Assembly: GCA_035286465.1 (NCBI GenBank)
Contig: DATEDF010000114.1
Location: 1 to 44,884 of the forward strand
DNA: 44,884 nt
Source: Fen-1231 sp035286465
GTDB taxonomy: Bacteria > Gemmatimonadota > Gemmatimonadetes > Gemmatimonadales > Gemmatimonadaceae
Direction of reading: 5' to 3'
Shown here: piece by piece, positions 7,263 through 16,200 of the stretch
Layout of the letters: each line of letters opens with the position of its first letter
How positions within the stretch are numbered: position 1 is the stretch's first letter
Notes under the pieces: model-generated
Database searches by the model: none
Told to the model about the DNA's origin: nothing
Seen by the model: the letters and a program-made list of their open reading frames with translations, nothing else
Translations under genes and position numbers: made by a program

Positions 7263-7823
7263 ATGGTCCGACCACTGATCTGTTGCGCGCTGCTCGCCGC
7301 GTGCGCGAAGAGTGGTGCGACGCCCGGTCCCGACGTCGCCGTCACACCGGTGAGCGCTCGCGTGGTGACCAGCACGGGCGGCGGTGTGGTGGATCTCTCC
7401 CGCTCGGCCGAGACCGTCGGAGTCCCGCTCGCGGTCAACGCCAGGCCCGACACCGTCTTCGCGGTGCTGGTCGCCGTCTACAAGGAGCTGAACATCGCCA
7501 CGACGCGCCTGGTGCCGGAGCAACGCGTAGTCGGCAACGACCTCTTCCGCGCGCGCCGGCGGCTTGGCGGCGCCCCGATGCAGAGCGCCGTGGACTGTGG
7601 AGGGAATCCCGGGCAGCCGAACGCGGAGACCTTCGACATGGAGCTCAGCATCGTGAGCTATGTGAGTGCGACCGCCGCGGGGACCGCCACGATCACCACG
7701 ATGCTCGCGGCGGTGGGAAACGATCCGATGTTCGGGAAGGACCGGCAGATGCGGTGCTCTTCCACCGGGGAGCTGGAACGGCGGATCGCGAGGATGGTCC
7801 GGGAGAGACTGGGGCTCAAGTAG
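7263..7823 (+). CDS. small predicted lipoprotein, unknown function
   Basis: A 186-residue protein with a lipoprotein signal, MVRPLICCALLAAC, so Cys14 would be lipidated and the protein anchored in a membrane. The mature part starts with a flexible Ser/Gly/Thr stretch and then a mixed domain (VNARPDTVFAVLVAVYKEL, NDLFRARRRLGG, two Cys at DCGG and MRCSST). I do not recognise the family. The ATG at 7263 is preferred to one at 7233 because GGAG at 7251-7254 is well spaced and the signal peptide then begins correctly. It stands between the pyr genes and the ribosomal operon with its own likely promoter. Confidence 0.72.
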   Translation: MVRPLICCALLAACAKSGATPGPDVAVTPVSARVVTSTGGGVVDLSRSAETVGVPLAVNARPDTVFAVLVAVYKELNIATTRLVPEQRVVGNDLFRARRRLGGAPMQSAVDCGGNPGQPNAETFDMELSIVSYVSATAAGTATITTMLAAVGNDPMFGKDRQMRCSSTGELERRIARMVRERLGLK

Positions 7824-7831
7824 AGTGAGGC

Positions 7832-7860
7832 TTGTGTCGGGGCCGCATCCCGACTATCCT
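7832..7860 (+). promoter_or_regulatory. promoter of the ribosomal protein operon
   Basis: TTGTGT at 7832-7837, 17 bp, then TATCCT at 7855-7860. Transcription would begin near 7867 and give a leader of about 50 nt before rpmJ. The leader can fold GCCCC (7869-7873) against GGGGC (7880-7884). Confidence 0.5.
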
Positions 7861-7916
7861 TCAAGACTGCCCCGAAATGGGGGCGCAGCAACGAGTTCCG
7901 TCTCTTTGGAGTCCCG

Positions 7917-8033
7917 GTGAAAGTTCGCAGCAGCGTGAAGCCGATTTGCGAGCACTGCAAGGTGGTCACGCGCCGCGGCGTGACGCGCATCATCTGCAAG
8001 CGCAACCCCAAGCACAAGCAGCGGCAGGGCTAG
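7917..8033 (+). CDS. rpmJ: 50S ribosomal protein L36
   Basis: A 38-residue protein of the large subunit: VKVRSSVKPICEHCK at the start, then RIICKRNPKHKQRQG. It keeps the zinc ligands C-x2-C, C and H of the zinc-binding form. It starts at GTG 7917, five nucleotides after GGAG (7908-7911), and is the first gene of the ribosomal operon. infA and secY, which often precede it, are missing; the gene upstream is a lipoprotein. Confidence 0.95.
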   Translation: MKVRSSVKPICEHCKVVTRRGVTRIICKRNPKHKQRQG

Positions 8034-8036
8034 CCC

Positions 8037-8414
8037 ATGGCGCGCATTTCCGGCGTGGACCTTCCACGCGAGAAACGGGTCGAGATCGGCCTGACGTACA
8101 TCTTCGGCATCGGCCGGCAGTCGGCGCGGCAGATCCTCGACGTCTCCGGCGTCAACCCCGACCAGCGCGTCAAGGACCTCACCGACGCCGACGTCAACCG
8201 ACTCCGCCAGGAGATCGAGAAGGCGTACCGCGTCGAGGGCGCGCTGCGCACCGAGGTCGCGATGAACATCAAGCGGTTGATGGACATCGGCTCCTATCGC
8301 GGCCAGCGCCATCGCAAGGGACTTCCCGTCCGCGGTCAGCGGACGCACACCAACGCCCGCACCAAGAAGGGCCCGCGCCGCGCGATCGCCGGCAAGAAGA
8401 AGGTGACGAAGTAA
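8037..8414 (+). CDS. rpsM: 30S ribosomal protein S13
   Basis: A head-domain protein of the small subunit that contacts the P-site tRNA and 5S/L5 bridge. The 125-residue product has the whole family pattern: MARISGVDLPREKRVEIGLTY-like start, IFGIGRQSA helix-hairpin-helix, and the basic tail RGQRTHTNARTKKGPRRAIAGKKK. The ATG is 3 nt after the rpmJ stop, and its own TAA overlaps the rpsK ATG (TAATG). Confidence 0.98.
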   Translation: MARISGVDLPREKRVEIGLTYIFGIGRQSARQILDVSGVNPDQRVKDLTDADVNRLRQEIEKAYRVEGALRTEVAMNIKRLMDIGSYRGQRHRKGLPVRGQRTHTNARTKKGPRRAIAGKKKVTK

Positions 8415-8791
8415 TGGCCATCGGGAAGAAGACCAAGCGCGTCGTCGAGGCCGAAGGCGTGGCCCACGTCGCCGCGACGTTCAACAACACGACGATCACG
8501 ATCACCGATGCGCACGGGAACACCGTCGCGTGGGGCTCCTCCGGCAAGGCGGGCTTCAAGGGATCGAAGAAGTCCACCCCCTTCGCGGCCACGGTGGCCG
8601 CCGAGCAGTGCGCGCGCGAGGCGATGGCGCTGGGCGTCCGCCGCGTGCACGTGCGCGTGCAGGGGCCGGGCTCGGGGCGCGAGAGCGCGATCCAGGCGCT
8701 GGCCGCCGCGGGGCTGCAGGTCAAGTCCATCCGGGACGTGACGCCCATCCCGCACAACGGCTGTCGTCCCCCGAAGCGCCGGAGGGTCTGA
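8414..8791 (+). CDS. rpsK: 30S ribosomal protein S11
   Basis: A platform protein of the small subunit, 125 residues. It shows AHVAATFNNTTITITDAHGN, SSGKAGFKGSKKSTPFAA and the end VTPIPHNGCRPPKRRRV, all family hallmarks. The start overlaps the rpsM stop by one base, and rpsD follows after 3 nt. Confidence 0.98.
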   Translation: MAIGKKTKRVVEAEGVAHVAATFNNTTITITDAHGNTVAWGSSGKAGFKGSKKSTPFAATVAAEQCAREAMALGVRRVHVRVQGPGSGRESAIQALAAAGLQVKSIRDVTPIPHNGCRPPKRRRV

Positions 8792-8794
8792 CCG

Positions 8795-9427
8795 GTGCGC
8801 TACACGGGACCGAGCTGCCGGCTCTGCCGGCGCGAAGGCACGAAGCTCTTCCTCAAGGGCACGAAGTGTTTCACGGAGAAGTGCCCGGTGGAACGCCGGC
8901 CGTACGCGCCGGGGCAGCACGGACAGAGCACGGCGCGCCGCCGCAAGCTCTCGGAGTACGCGAAGCAGCTCCGGGAGAAGCAGAAGATCAAGCGCATCTA
9001 CGGCGTGAGCGAGCGGCAGTTCCGGAACACGTTCGAGCGCGTCGCGACGCTGCCGGGCGTCACCGGGCACAACCTGCTGGCCGCGCTCGAGAGCCGGCTC
9101 GACAACATGGTCTACCGCCTCGGATTCGCGGCGAGCCGGAAGGCGGCGCGCCAGCTCATCCGGCACCGGCACGTGGAGGTGAACGGGAAGGCGGTGGACG
9201 TGCCGAGCTTCCTCGTGCAGCCGGGGGAGGAGATCCGCGTGCGGCAGAAGTCGCGCGAGCTGGTGGTGGTGGCGGCCGCGCTCGAGCAGTCGTCGCGCGG
9301 CGCGACCCCGAACTGGCTCGCGGTGGACAAGGGGACGTTCACCGGGCGGATGCTCGAGCGGCCGCAGCGCGCGGCGATTCCGATCGCGGCGCAGGAGCAG
9401 CTGGTGGTGGAGTTGTATTCGAAGTAA
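8795..9427 (+). CDS. rpsD: 30S ribosomal protein S4, zinc-binding form
   Basis: One of the primary 16S rRNA binders and, in many bacteria, the translational repressor of this operon. The 210-residue protein starts at GTG with MRYTGPSCRLCRREG and later KCFTEKC, giving a four-Cys zinc site (the C+ form). The S4 RNA-binding domain is seen around residues 98-160 (SRLDNMVYRLGFAASRKAARQLI, HVEVNGKAVDVPSF). It ends VVELYSK. A 109-nt spacer with possible alternative hairpins separates it from rpoA. Confidence 0.97.
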   Translation: MRYTGPSCRLCRREGTKLFLKGTKCFTEKCPVERRPYAPGQHGQSTARRRKLSEYAKQLREKQKIKRIYGVSERQFRNTFERVATLPGVTGHNLLAALESRLDNMVYRLGFAASRKAARQLIRHRHVEVNGKAVDVPSFLVQPGEEIRVRQKSRELVVVAAALEQSSRGATPNWLAVDKGTFTGRMLERPQRAAIPIAAQEQLVVELYSK

Positions 9428-9486
9428 CGGGTCGGATCCCTGACATCCGAGCGGGCCTGCCGCGCGTCAGGGGCGGGGCAGGGCGT

Positions 9487-9525
9487 AGGCGATGCGCGCA
9501 CCCACATCGCCTGACCTCATTCAGG
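9487..9525 (+). promoter_or_regulatory. alternative hairpins in the rpsD-rpoA spacer
   Basis: Two mutually exclusive stems can form. One pairs AGGCGATG (9487-9494) with CATCGCCT (9505-9512), 8 bp with a 10-nt loop. The other pairs CCTGA (9510-9514) with TCAGG (9521-9525), which covers part of the AGGA ribosome site (9523-9526) of rpoA. The first stem would free that site, the second would hide it. This resembles a translational switch, but the second stem is only 5 bp. Confidence 0.35.
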
Positions 9526-9536
9526 ATCTGTAGATC

Positions 9537-10604
9537 ATGACACACGCGATTGACCTTCGCGGGCTCGTCCGGCCGCAGCTCGTCGAATCCACGAAGCGCG
9601 AGGACCACCCGAACGTCGCCGAGTTCCGCCTCCAGCCGCTCGAGCGCGGCTTCGGCCACACGCTCGGCAACGCCATGCGGCGGATGCTGCTCTCGTCGCT
9701 CCGCGGCTCGGCGGTCTGGGGCTTCCGGATTGACGGCGTGCTGCACGAGCACCAGACGATCCCCGGCGTCGTGGAGGACGTGCACCAGATCATCGGCAAC
9801 CTCAAGACGCTCACGCTCTTGCTCGCCGACGACGTCGAGGACGTGATCCTGCGCATCGGCGTCTCGAAGGCGGGCGCCGTGACCGCCGGGCACATCGAGG
9901 CGCAGGGCGGCGTGCGCGTCATCGAGCCGTCGCACCACCTCTTCACGATGCAGGACGAGCGGGATCTCTCCGTCGAGCTGTACGTGAACAAGGGGCGTGG
10001 CTACGTCGAGGCCGAGCAGCACCCGGCCGACCGGTCGCTCCCGGTGGATCTCGTGCGGATCGACTCGATCTATTCGCCGGTGCGTCGCGTCAACTTCTCC
10101 GTGTCGGAGACGCGCGTGGGCCAGCGCACCGACTACGACCGCCTGGTGCTCACGGTGGAGACGAACGGCACGATCTCGCCCGAGGAGGCGGTGAGTTACG
10201 CGGCCGCGCTCGCGCAGACGCACTTCCAGTACTTCGCCGGGTTCGGCTCGCATGCCGCCGCCGCGACCGGCGCGGAGTTCGCCGGCTCCGACGCGGCGCG
10301 CCTCGCCCAGCTGCTCAAGACGCCCATTGACGATCTCGAGCTCTCGGTGCGGTCGGTGAACTCGCTCAAGAACTTCAACATCCGGTCGCTCGGCGACCTG
10401 GTGCGGCAGACCGAGACGGAGATTCTCGAGGTCAAGAACTTCGGCAAGAAGTCGCTGCAGGAAATCGCGGACCTGCTCGAGCGCGAGGGGTTGAACTTCG
10501 GGATGCGGTTCGAGGAAAACGGCGACGGCGTGCACGTCATTGACTGGGGCACGCCGGCCAGCCGCGCCGCGGCGAACGCGCCCGACGACCTTCCCGAGGA
10601 ATAG
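9537..10604 (+). CDS. rpoA: DNA-directed RNA polymerase subunit alpha
   Basis: The assembly platform of RNA polymerase, 355 residues. The N-terminal domain shows LERGFGHTLGNAMRRMLLSSL near residue 38 and the dimer and beta-contact segments; the C-terminal domain, which binds UP elements and activators, has the helix-hairpin-helix SLKNFNIRSLGDLV...EILEVKNFGKKSL near residues 275-310. Ile-Asp is written ATT-GAC four times here and ATC-GAC once (RIDSIYSP), one of only two such cases in the window. rplQ starts 4 nt after its stop. Confidence 0.98.
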   Translation: MTHAIDLRGLVRPQLVESTKREDHPNVAEFRLQPLERGFGHTLGNAMRRMLLSSLRGSAVWGFRIDGVLHEHQTIPGVVEDVHQIIGNLKTLTLLLADDVEDVILRIGVSKAGAVTAGHIEAQGGVRVIEPSHHLFTMQDERDLSVELYVNKGRGYVEAEQHPADRSLPVDLVRIDSIYSPVRRVNFSVSETRVGQRTDYDRLVLTVETNGTISPEEAVSYAAALAQTHFQYFAGFGSHAAAATGAEFAGSDAARLAQLLKTPIDDLELSVRSVNSLKNFNIRSLGDLVRQTETEILEVKNFGKKSLQEIADLLEREGLNFGMRFEENGDGVHVIDWGTPASRAAANAPDDLPEE

Positions 10605-10608
10605 CGCC

Positions 10609-10971
10609 ATGCGTCACCGCAAGGCCGGCCGGAGCCTCCGGCGCACCAGCGAGCAGCGGCTCGCGCTCCTCCGGAGTCTCGCCACGTCGCTCATCGAGCA
10701 GGGCGCGCTCGAGACGACCGAGGCGAAGGCCAAGGAGCTGCGGCCGTTCGTCGAGAAGCTCATCACGAAAGCCCGCACCGGGACGCTGCACGCGCGCCGG
10801 CTTGCGGGACGGCACGTCCACAAGCGCGCGGCCGCCGACAAGCTGTTCCAGGAGATCGGCCCCAGGTTCGCGAAGCGCCCGGGCGGGTACACGCGCATCC
10901 TGAAGACCGGCCACCGCAAGGGCGACGGCGCCGAGATGGCGCGCATCGAACTGATCGAGAGCGCACGATGA
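10609..10971 (+). CDS. rplQ: 50S ribosomal protein L17
   Basis: A 120-residue large-subunit protein: MRHRKAGRSLRRTSEQRLAL at the start, TTEAKAKELRPFVEKLIT in the middle and GGYTRILKTGHRKGDGAEMA near the end, all typical of L17. The ATG at 10609 begins the conserved N-terminus, 4 nt after rpoA. Its stop overlaps the start of rpmB (ATGA). Confidence 0.97.
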   Translation: MRHRKAGRSLRRTSEQRLALLRSLATSLIEQGALETTEAKAKELRPFVEKLITKARTGTLHARRLAGRHVHKRAAADKLFQEIGPRFAKRPGGYTRILKTGHRKGDGAEMARIELIESAR

Positions 10972-11201
10972 CCCGGACGAGAATCGAGCGGAACAAGTGT
11001 TACGCATGCGGCAAGGCGATCGCCTTCGGCAACAACGTCTCGCACGCGAACAACCGCACGCGCCGCACGTGGAAGCCGAACCTGCAGGTCGCGCGCGTCG
11101 TGCACGAGGGAAAGATCACCAAGGTGCGCGTCTGCACCCGGTGCCTGAGCGCGGGGAAGATCCGCCGCGCGCCGCGCGGGCCGGTGGTGGGCGTCGCGTG
11201 A
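10968..11201 (+). CDS. rpmB: 50S ribosomal protein L28
   Basis: A 77-residue large-subunit protein with RIERNKCYACGKAIAFGNNVSHANNRTRR-type start (Cys pair CYAC) and a second Cys pair CTRC near residue 59, so it is the zinc-binding form. rpmB usually sits with rpmG and not in the alpha operon; here it is translationally coupled to rplQ through an ATGA overlap and is the last gene before a strong terminator. Confidence 0.95.
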   Translation: MTRTRIERNKCYACGKAIAFGNNVSHANNRTRRTWKPNLQVARVVHEGKITKVRVCTRCLSAGKIRRAPRGPVVGVA

Positions 11202-11225
11202 GCGACCCTCGATCTGCAGGCCGGG

Positions 11226-11250
11226 AAGGGAGCCGCGGGCTCCCTTTTTT
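11226..11250 (+). terminator. intrinsic terminator of the ribosomal operon
   Basis: The stem AAGGGAGCC (11226-11234) pairs with GGCTCCCTT (11238-11246) around a GCG loop, and the T-run continues to 11250. This is a textbook rho-independent terminator placed 25 nt after rpmB. Confidence 0.92.
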
Positions 11251-11265
11251 GCGTCCGTCCAGCGT

Positions 11266-11271
11266 TAGGAT
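11266..11271 (+). promoter_or_regulatory. -10 element immediately before gmd
   Basis: TAGGAT (TANNNT form) lies exactly 6 nt before the ATG at 11278, placing the transcription start on the start codon. No good -35 is visible because the terminator T-run occupies that position. The AGGA inside this motif could instead serve as a ribosome site. Confidence 0.4.
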
Positions 11272-11277
11272 ATAGCC

Positions 11278-12252
11278 ATGCCCACCGCGCTCATCACCGG
11301 CATCACCGGCCAGGACGGCTCCTACCTCGCGGAGTTCCTCCTCGCCAAGGGCTACCGCGTCGTCGGCATCGTCCGCCGGAGCTCGACGACGCCCTACGAC
11401 CGCATCGCGCACCTCGTGGACCGGATCGAGCTCGTCTCCGCCGACCTTCTCGACCAGACCTCGCTCGTGGATGCCATCGGCGATACGCGGCCCGCGGAGA
11501 TCTACAACCTCGCCTCGCAGAGCTTCGTCGCCACCTCGTGGACGCAGCCCGTGCTCACCGGGGAGTTCACGGCGCTCGGGGTCACGCGGATGCTCGAGGC
11601 GATGAAGCGCGCCGCGCCCGAGGCCCGCTTCTACCAGGCGAGCTCGAGCGAGCAGTTCGGCAACGTCGTGGAGACGCCCCAGAACGAGATGACGCCCTTT
11701 TATCCCCGCTCGCCCTACGGCGTGGCCAAGGTCTACGCGCACTGGATCACCGTGAACTACCGCGAGTCCTTCGGGCTCTTCGCCGCGAGCGGCATCCTCT
11801 TCAATCATGAGAGCCCGCGGCGCGGGCTGGAGTTCGTGACGCGCAAGGTCACGGACGCGGTCGCACGCATCAAGCTCGGCCTCTCGACGGAGGTCCGTCT
11901 CGGCAACCTGGAGGCGCGCCGCGACTGGGGATACGCCGGCGACTACGTGGACGCGATGTGGCGGATGCTCCAGCAGCCGAAGGCCGACGACTACGTGGTG
12001 GGCACGGGCGAGAGCTGGTCGGTGGCGCAGCTCTGCGAGGAGGCGTTCTCGTACGCCGGGCTCGACTGGCGCGCGCACGTCCGGAGCGATGCGCGCTTCG
12101 TGCGTCCCGCCGAGGTGGATCTCCTCGTCGCCGACGCGTCGAAGGCGCGCCGCGCGCTCGGGTGGGCGCCGACGGTGCGGTTCCGCGAGCTGGTGCGGAT
12201 GATGGTGGACGCCGACCTCGCGCGGCACCGCGCGGGGCCCCGTAGCGGCTGA
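11278..12252 (+). CDS. gmd: GDP-mannose 4,6-dehydratase
   Basis: Converts GDP-D-mannose to GDP-4-keto-6-deoxy-D-mannose, the precursor of GDP-fucose, -rhamnose and -perosamine. The 324-residue SDR protein has the NAD(P)-binding GITGQDGSYLAEFLL at the start, ASQSFVATSW near 80, SSSEQFGNV near 120, the catalytic SPYGVAK near 143, NHESPRRG near 178 and the end motif VRPAEVDLLVADASKARRALGW. It follows the ribosomal terminator and opens a new transcription unit; the next gene starts 1 nt after the stop and catalyses the next step. Confidence 0.93.
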   Translation: MPTALITGITGQDGSYLAEFLLAKGYRVVGIVRRSSTTPYDRIAHLVDRIELVSADLLDQTSLVDAIGDTRPAEIYNLASQSFVATSWTQPVLTGEFTALGVTRMLEAMKRAAPEARFYQASSSEQFGNVVETPQNEMTPFYPRSPYGVAKVYAHWITVNYRESFGLFAASGILFNHESPRRGLEFVTRKVTDAVARIKLGLSTEVRLGNLEARRDWGYAGDYVDAMWRMLQQPKADDYVVGTGESWSVAQLCEEAFSYAGLDWRAHVRSDARFVRPAEVDLLVADASKARRALGWAPTVRFRELVRMMVDADLARHRAGPRSG

Positions 12253-12253
12253 C

Positions 12254-13246
12254 GTGGGGCGCGGCTCGGCGCGGACCGCGCTGGTCACGGGAGCCGCGGG
12301 CTTCGCGGGCCAGTGGCTCTGTCGCGATCTCGTGCGGCACGGCTGGTCGGTCACGGGCTCGTCGCTCACGGGCGATCCGGGGCCCGGGATCCTCTCGCCG
12401 GAGGACCACGCGCCCGTCGTCTGGCGGCGCGAGGACCTGCGTGACGCCGGCGCCGTCCACGACGCGCTCGACGCGGCTCGGCCCGATGCCGTCTTCCATC
12501 TCGCCGGCGTCGCCTTCGTGCCGGCCGCGGGGGACGACCCGATGCTCGCGTTCGACGTCAACGTGGGATGCGCCGTGCGACTCCTCCGCGAGATCCGGGA
12601 GCGCCGCGCCGCCGGCACGCTCGATCCCGCCGTGCTGATCGTGGGGAGCGGCGAACAATACGGGCGTCACGACGTCGTCGCGATGCCGCTCGGCGAGGAG
12701 GCCGAGTGCCGGCCGTGCTCGCTCTACGCCGCGACCAAGCTGGCGCAGGAGGTCTTCGCGCTCGAAGCCTTTCGCGCCGACGGCGTCCGCGTCGTCTGCA
12801 CGCGCTCGTTCAACCACAGCGGGCGCGGCCAGCACGCGAGCTTCCTCCTGCCGGCGCTCGTGGAACGGGCGCGCGCCGCGCGCGCCGGCGCTCGCGCGGG
12901 ACGGCGCGCGAAGGACGTCGCCATCGGGAACACGGACACGGTGCGCGACTTCCTTCACGTCGAAGACGTGGTGCGCGCGTACGTCCTCCTCGCCGAGCGG
13001 GGGCTCGCGGGCGAGGTCTACAACGTCTGCAGCGGCGAGGGGGTCCCCGTCGGTGAGATCGCGCGCGAGGTGCTGACGGCCGCAGGCGTGGACGCGCCGC
13101 TCGTGGGCGACGACGCGCTCCGCCGCCCCGTGGACATCCCCGTCCTCGTGGGCCGCAACGACAAAGTGCGCGCGGATACCGGGTGGGCGCCGCGCCGCAC
13201 CCGCGCGACCATCATCGCCGATCTGCTCCATGCCGCGGCGCCCTGA
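12254..13246 (+). CDS. GDP-6-deoxy-4-keto-mannose reductase-like NAD-dependent epimerase/dehydratase
   Basis: A 330-residue extended SDR. The Rossmann motif ALVTGAAGFAGQWL, the catalytic SLYAATK near residue 157, SFNHSGRGQ, TVRDFLHVEDVVRAYVLL and the end RPVDIPVLVGRNDKVRADTGW match Rmd-type reductases that turn the Gmd product into GDP-D-rhamnose. Position directly after gmd supports this; a GDP-6-deoxy-talose or fucose-type outcome cannot be excluded. The stretch around 12890-12910 (RAGARAGRRAKD) is a small Ala/Arg insertion. It starts at GTG 12254, and its last 17 nt overlap carB. Confidence 0.82.
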   Translation: MGRGSARTALVTGAAGFAGQWLCRDLVRHGWSVTGSSLTGDPGPGILSPEDHAPVVWRREDLRDAGAVHDALDAARPDAVFHLAGVAFVPAAGDDPMLAFDVNVGCAVRLLREIRERRAAGTLDPAVLIVGSGEQYGRHDVVAMPLGEEAECRPCSLYAATKLAQEVFALEAFRADGVRVVCTRSFNHSGRGQHASFLLPALVERARAARAGARAGRRAKDVAIGNTDTVRDFLHVEDVVRAYVLLAERGLAGEVYNVCSGEGVPVGEIAREVLTAAGVDAPLVGDDALRRPVDIPVLVGRNDKVRADTGWAPRRTRATIIADLLHAAAP

Positions 13247-16200
13247 TCTCCACCGCATCCTCCTCATCGGCTCGGGGCCCATCGTCATCGGGCAGGGCGC
13301 CGAGTTCGACTATTCGGGGACGCAGGCGGTCAAGGCGCTGAAGGAAGAGGGCTACGAGGTCATCCTCGTGAACTCGAACCCGGCGACCATCATGACCGAC
13401 CCGGAGATCGCCGACCGCACCTACATCGAGCCGGTGACACCCGAGTTCGTCGAGTTGATCATCGCCCGTGAGAAGCCCGACGCGCTGCTGCCGACGATGG
13501 GTGGGCAGACGGCGCTCAACATCGCGATGGCGCTGCACCAGTCGGGCGCGCTGGCGCGGCACGGCGTCGAGCTGATCGGCGCGAACGCCCGCGCCATCGC
13601 GCTCGCGGAGGATCGCCGGCTCTTCGGCGAGGCGATGCGACAGATCGGCCTCAAGGTCCCGGAAGGGCGCATCGCCACCTCGTGGCCCGAAGCGGTCGCG
13701 ATCAGTGCGTACACCGGCTTCCCGGCCGTCATCCGCCCGGCCTTCACGCTCGGCGGCTCGGGGGGCGGCGTCGCGCGCGACCGCGAGGAGTACGAGACGA
13801 TCGTCACGCGCGGACTCGCCGAGTCGCCGATCTCGCAGGTGCTCATCGAGCGGTCCCTGCTCGGGTGGAAGGAGTTCGAGCTGGAGGTGATGCGCGACCG
13901 GGACGACAACGTGGTGGTCGTCTGCTCCATCGAGAACCTCGACGCGATGGGGATCCACACCGGCGACTCGATCACCGTCGCGCCCGCGATGACGCTCACC
14001 GACCGCGAGTACCAGGCGATGCGCGACGCGGCCATCGCCGTGATCCGCGAGATCGGGGTGGACGCCGGCGGCTGCAACATCCAGTTCGCCATCAACCCGG
14101 GGAACGGCGAGATGGTGGTGATCGAGATGAACCCGCGCGTCTCGCGCTCTTCGGCGCTGGCGTCGAAGGCGACGGGGTTCCCGATCGCGCGCATCGGCGC
14201 CAAGCTCGCGGTCGGCTACCGGCTCGACGAGATCCCGAACGACATCACGAAGCAGACGCCGTCGTGCTTCGAGCCGGTGCTCGACTACGTGGTGGTGAAA
14301 TGCCCGCGCTTCGCCTTCGAGAAGTTCCGCGGCGCGAACCCCACGCTGACGACCCAGATGAAGTCCGTGGGCGAGTCCATGGCGATCGGCCGCACCTTCA
14401 AGGAGGCGTTCCAGAAGGGGCTCCGCGCGCTGGAGAGCGGGCGGAGCGGCTGGGAGGTGGGGGAGCGGCTGCTGGACGACCGGGTCGCCGACGACTCGCC
14501 CGAGACGCTCCGGGTGGCGCTCGCCACGCCGACGCCGGAGCGGATCTTCCAGGTCAAGCGCGCGCTGCTCGCGGGGATGAGCTTGGCGGAGCTGCACGAG
14601 ATCACCGCCATTGATCCCTGGTTCCTCGCGCAGCTCCGCGAGTTGGTGGAGGCGGAGCGCGAGTTCGCCGCGCTCGCCGAGGTGGACGCGCCGGCCCTCC
14701 GCGCGATGAAGCGCCTCGGCTTCGCCGACGCGCAGCTCGCACAGCTCCGGGGCGAACACGAGGACGACGTCCGTGCGCGCCGGTGGGCGATGGGGATTCG
14801 CCCCGTCTACAAGATGGTGGATACCTGCGCGGGGGAGTTCCCGTCGAACACGCCGTACCTCTACTCCACCTACGACGACGAGTCGGAAGCGCCGCGCTCG
14901 GGGCGCAAGTCCGTGGTGATCCTCGGGAGCGGGCCGAACCGGATCGGCCAGGGCGTCGAGTTCGACTACTGCTGCGTGCGCGCGGCCATCGCGCTGCGCG
15001 AGCGCGGGTACGAGACGATCATGGTGAACTCGAACCCCGAGACCGTCTCGACCGATTACGACACGAGCGACAAACTCTACTTCGAGCCGCTGACGCTCGA
15101 GCACGTGCTCGAGATCGTCGAGCGCGAGCAGCCGGTGGGTGTGATCGTGCAGCTCGGCGGGCAGACGCCGCTCAAGCTCACGCGGCCGCTCGAGGCGGCC
15201 GGCGTGAAGATCCTCGGCACCAGTCCCGACGCGATTGACATCGCGGAGGACCGGCGCCGCTTCGAGGCGATCGCGCGGCGGCTCGGCGTCGCCCAGCCGC
15301 CCAACGGGACGGCGACGAGCGTGGCCGAGGCGGTGGAGGCGGCCGCGCGCATCGGGTATCCCGTGCTCGTCCGCCCGAGCTACGTCCTCGGCGGCCGCGC
15401 GATGGAGATCGTCTACGACGAGCCCGCGCTCCGCGAGTATTTCGCGCGCGCGGCACGCGTCTCCGAGGACCGGCCGGTGCTCATTGACTCCTTCCTCGAG
15501 GACGCCTACGAGGCCGACGTGGACGCGATCAGCGACGGCACGCGCGTCGTGATCGGCGGCGTCATGCAGCACATCGAGGATGCCGGCATCCACTCCGGCG
15601 ACTCGGCGTGCGTCCTCCCGCCCTCGCGTATCACGCCACAGGACGGCGCCATCATGCGCGCGCACACCGTCGCGTTCGCGCGGGCGCTGGGCGTCGTGGG
15701 GCTCATCAACGTGCAGTTCGCGATCAAGGACGGCACGGTGTACGTGCTCGAGGTGAACCCGCGCGCGAGCCGCACGGTACCGTTCGTCTCGAAGACGATC
15801 GGCGTCCCGCTCGCCTCGTACGCCGCGCGCGTGATGCTCGGCGAATCGCTCGAGGCGACGGGCTTCACGGAGGAGATCATCGCGCCCTACGTGGCGGTGA
15901 AGGAGGCGGTCTTCCCCTTCACGAAATTCCGCGAGTTCGACCCGATCCTCGGGCCGGAAATGCGCTCGACGGGCGAGGTGATGGGCGTGGCGGACGCGTT
16001 CGGCACGGCGTTCGCGAAGGCGCAGCTCGCCGCGGGCAACGGGCTTCCGCTTGCGGGCACGGTGTTCGTGACTGTGAACGATCGCGACAAGCCGAACGTG
16101 GTGGCGATCGCGCGGCGCTTCCTCGAGATGGGCTTCGCCCTGGTCGCCACGAACGGCACCGCGCACTACCTGCGCGAGCGCGGCGTGCCGTGCGCGATGG

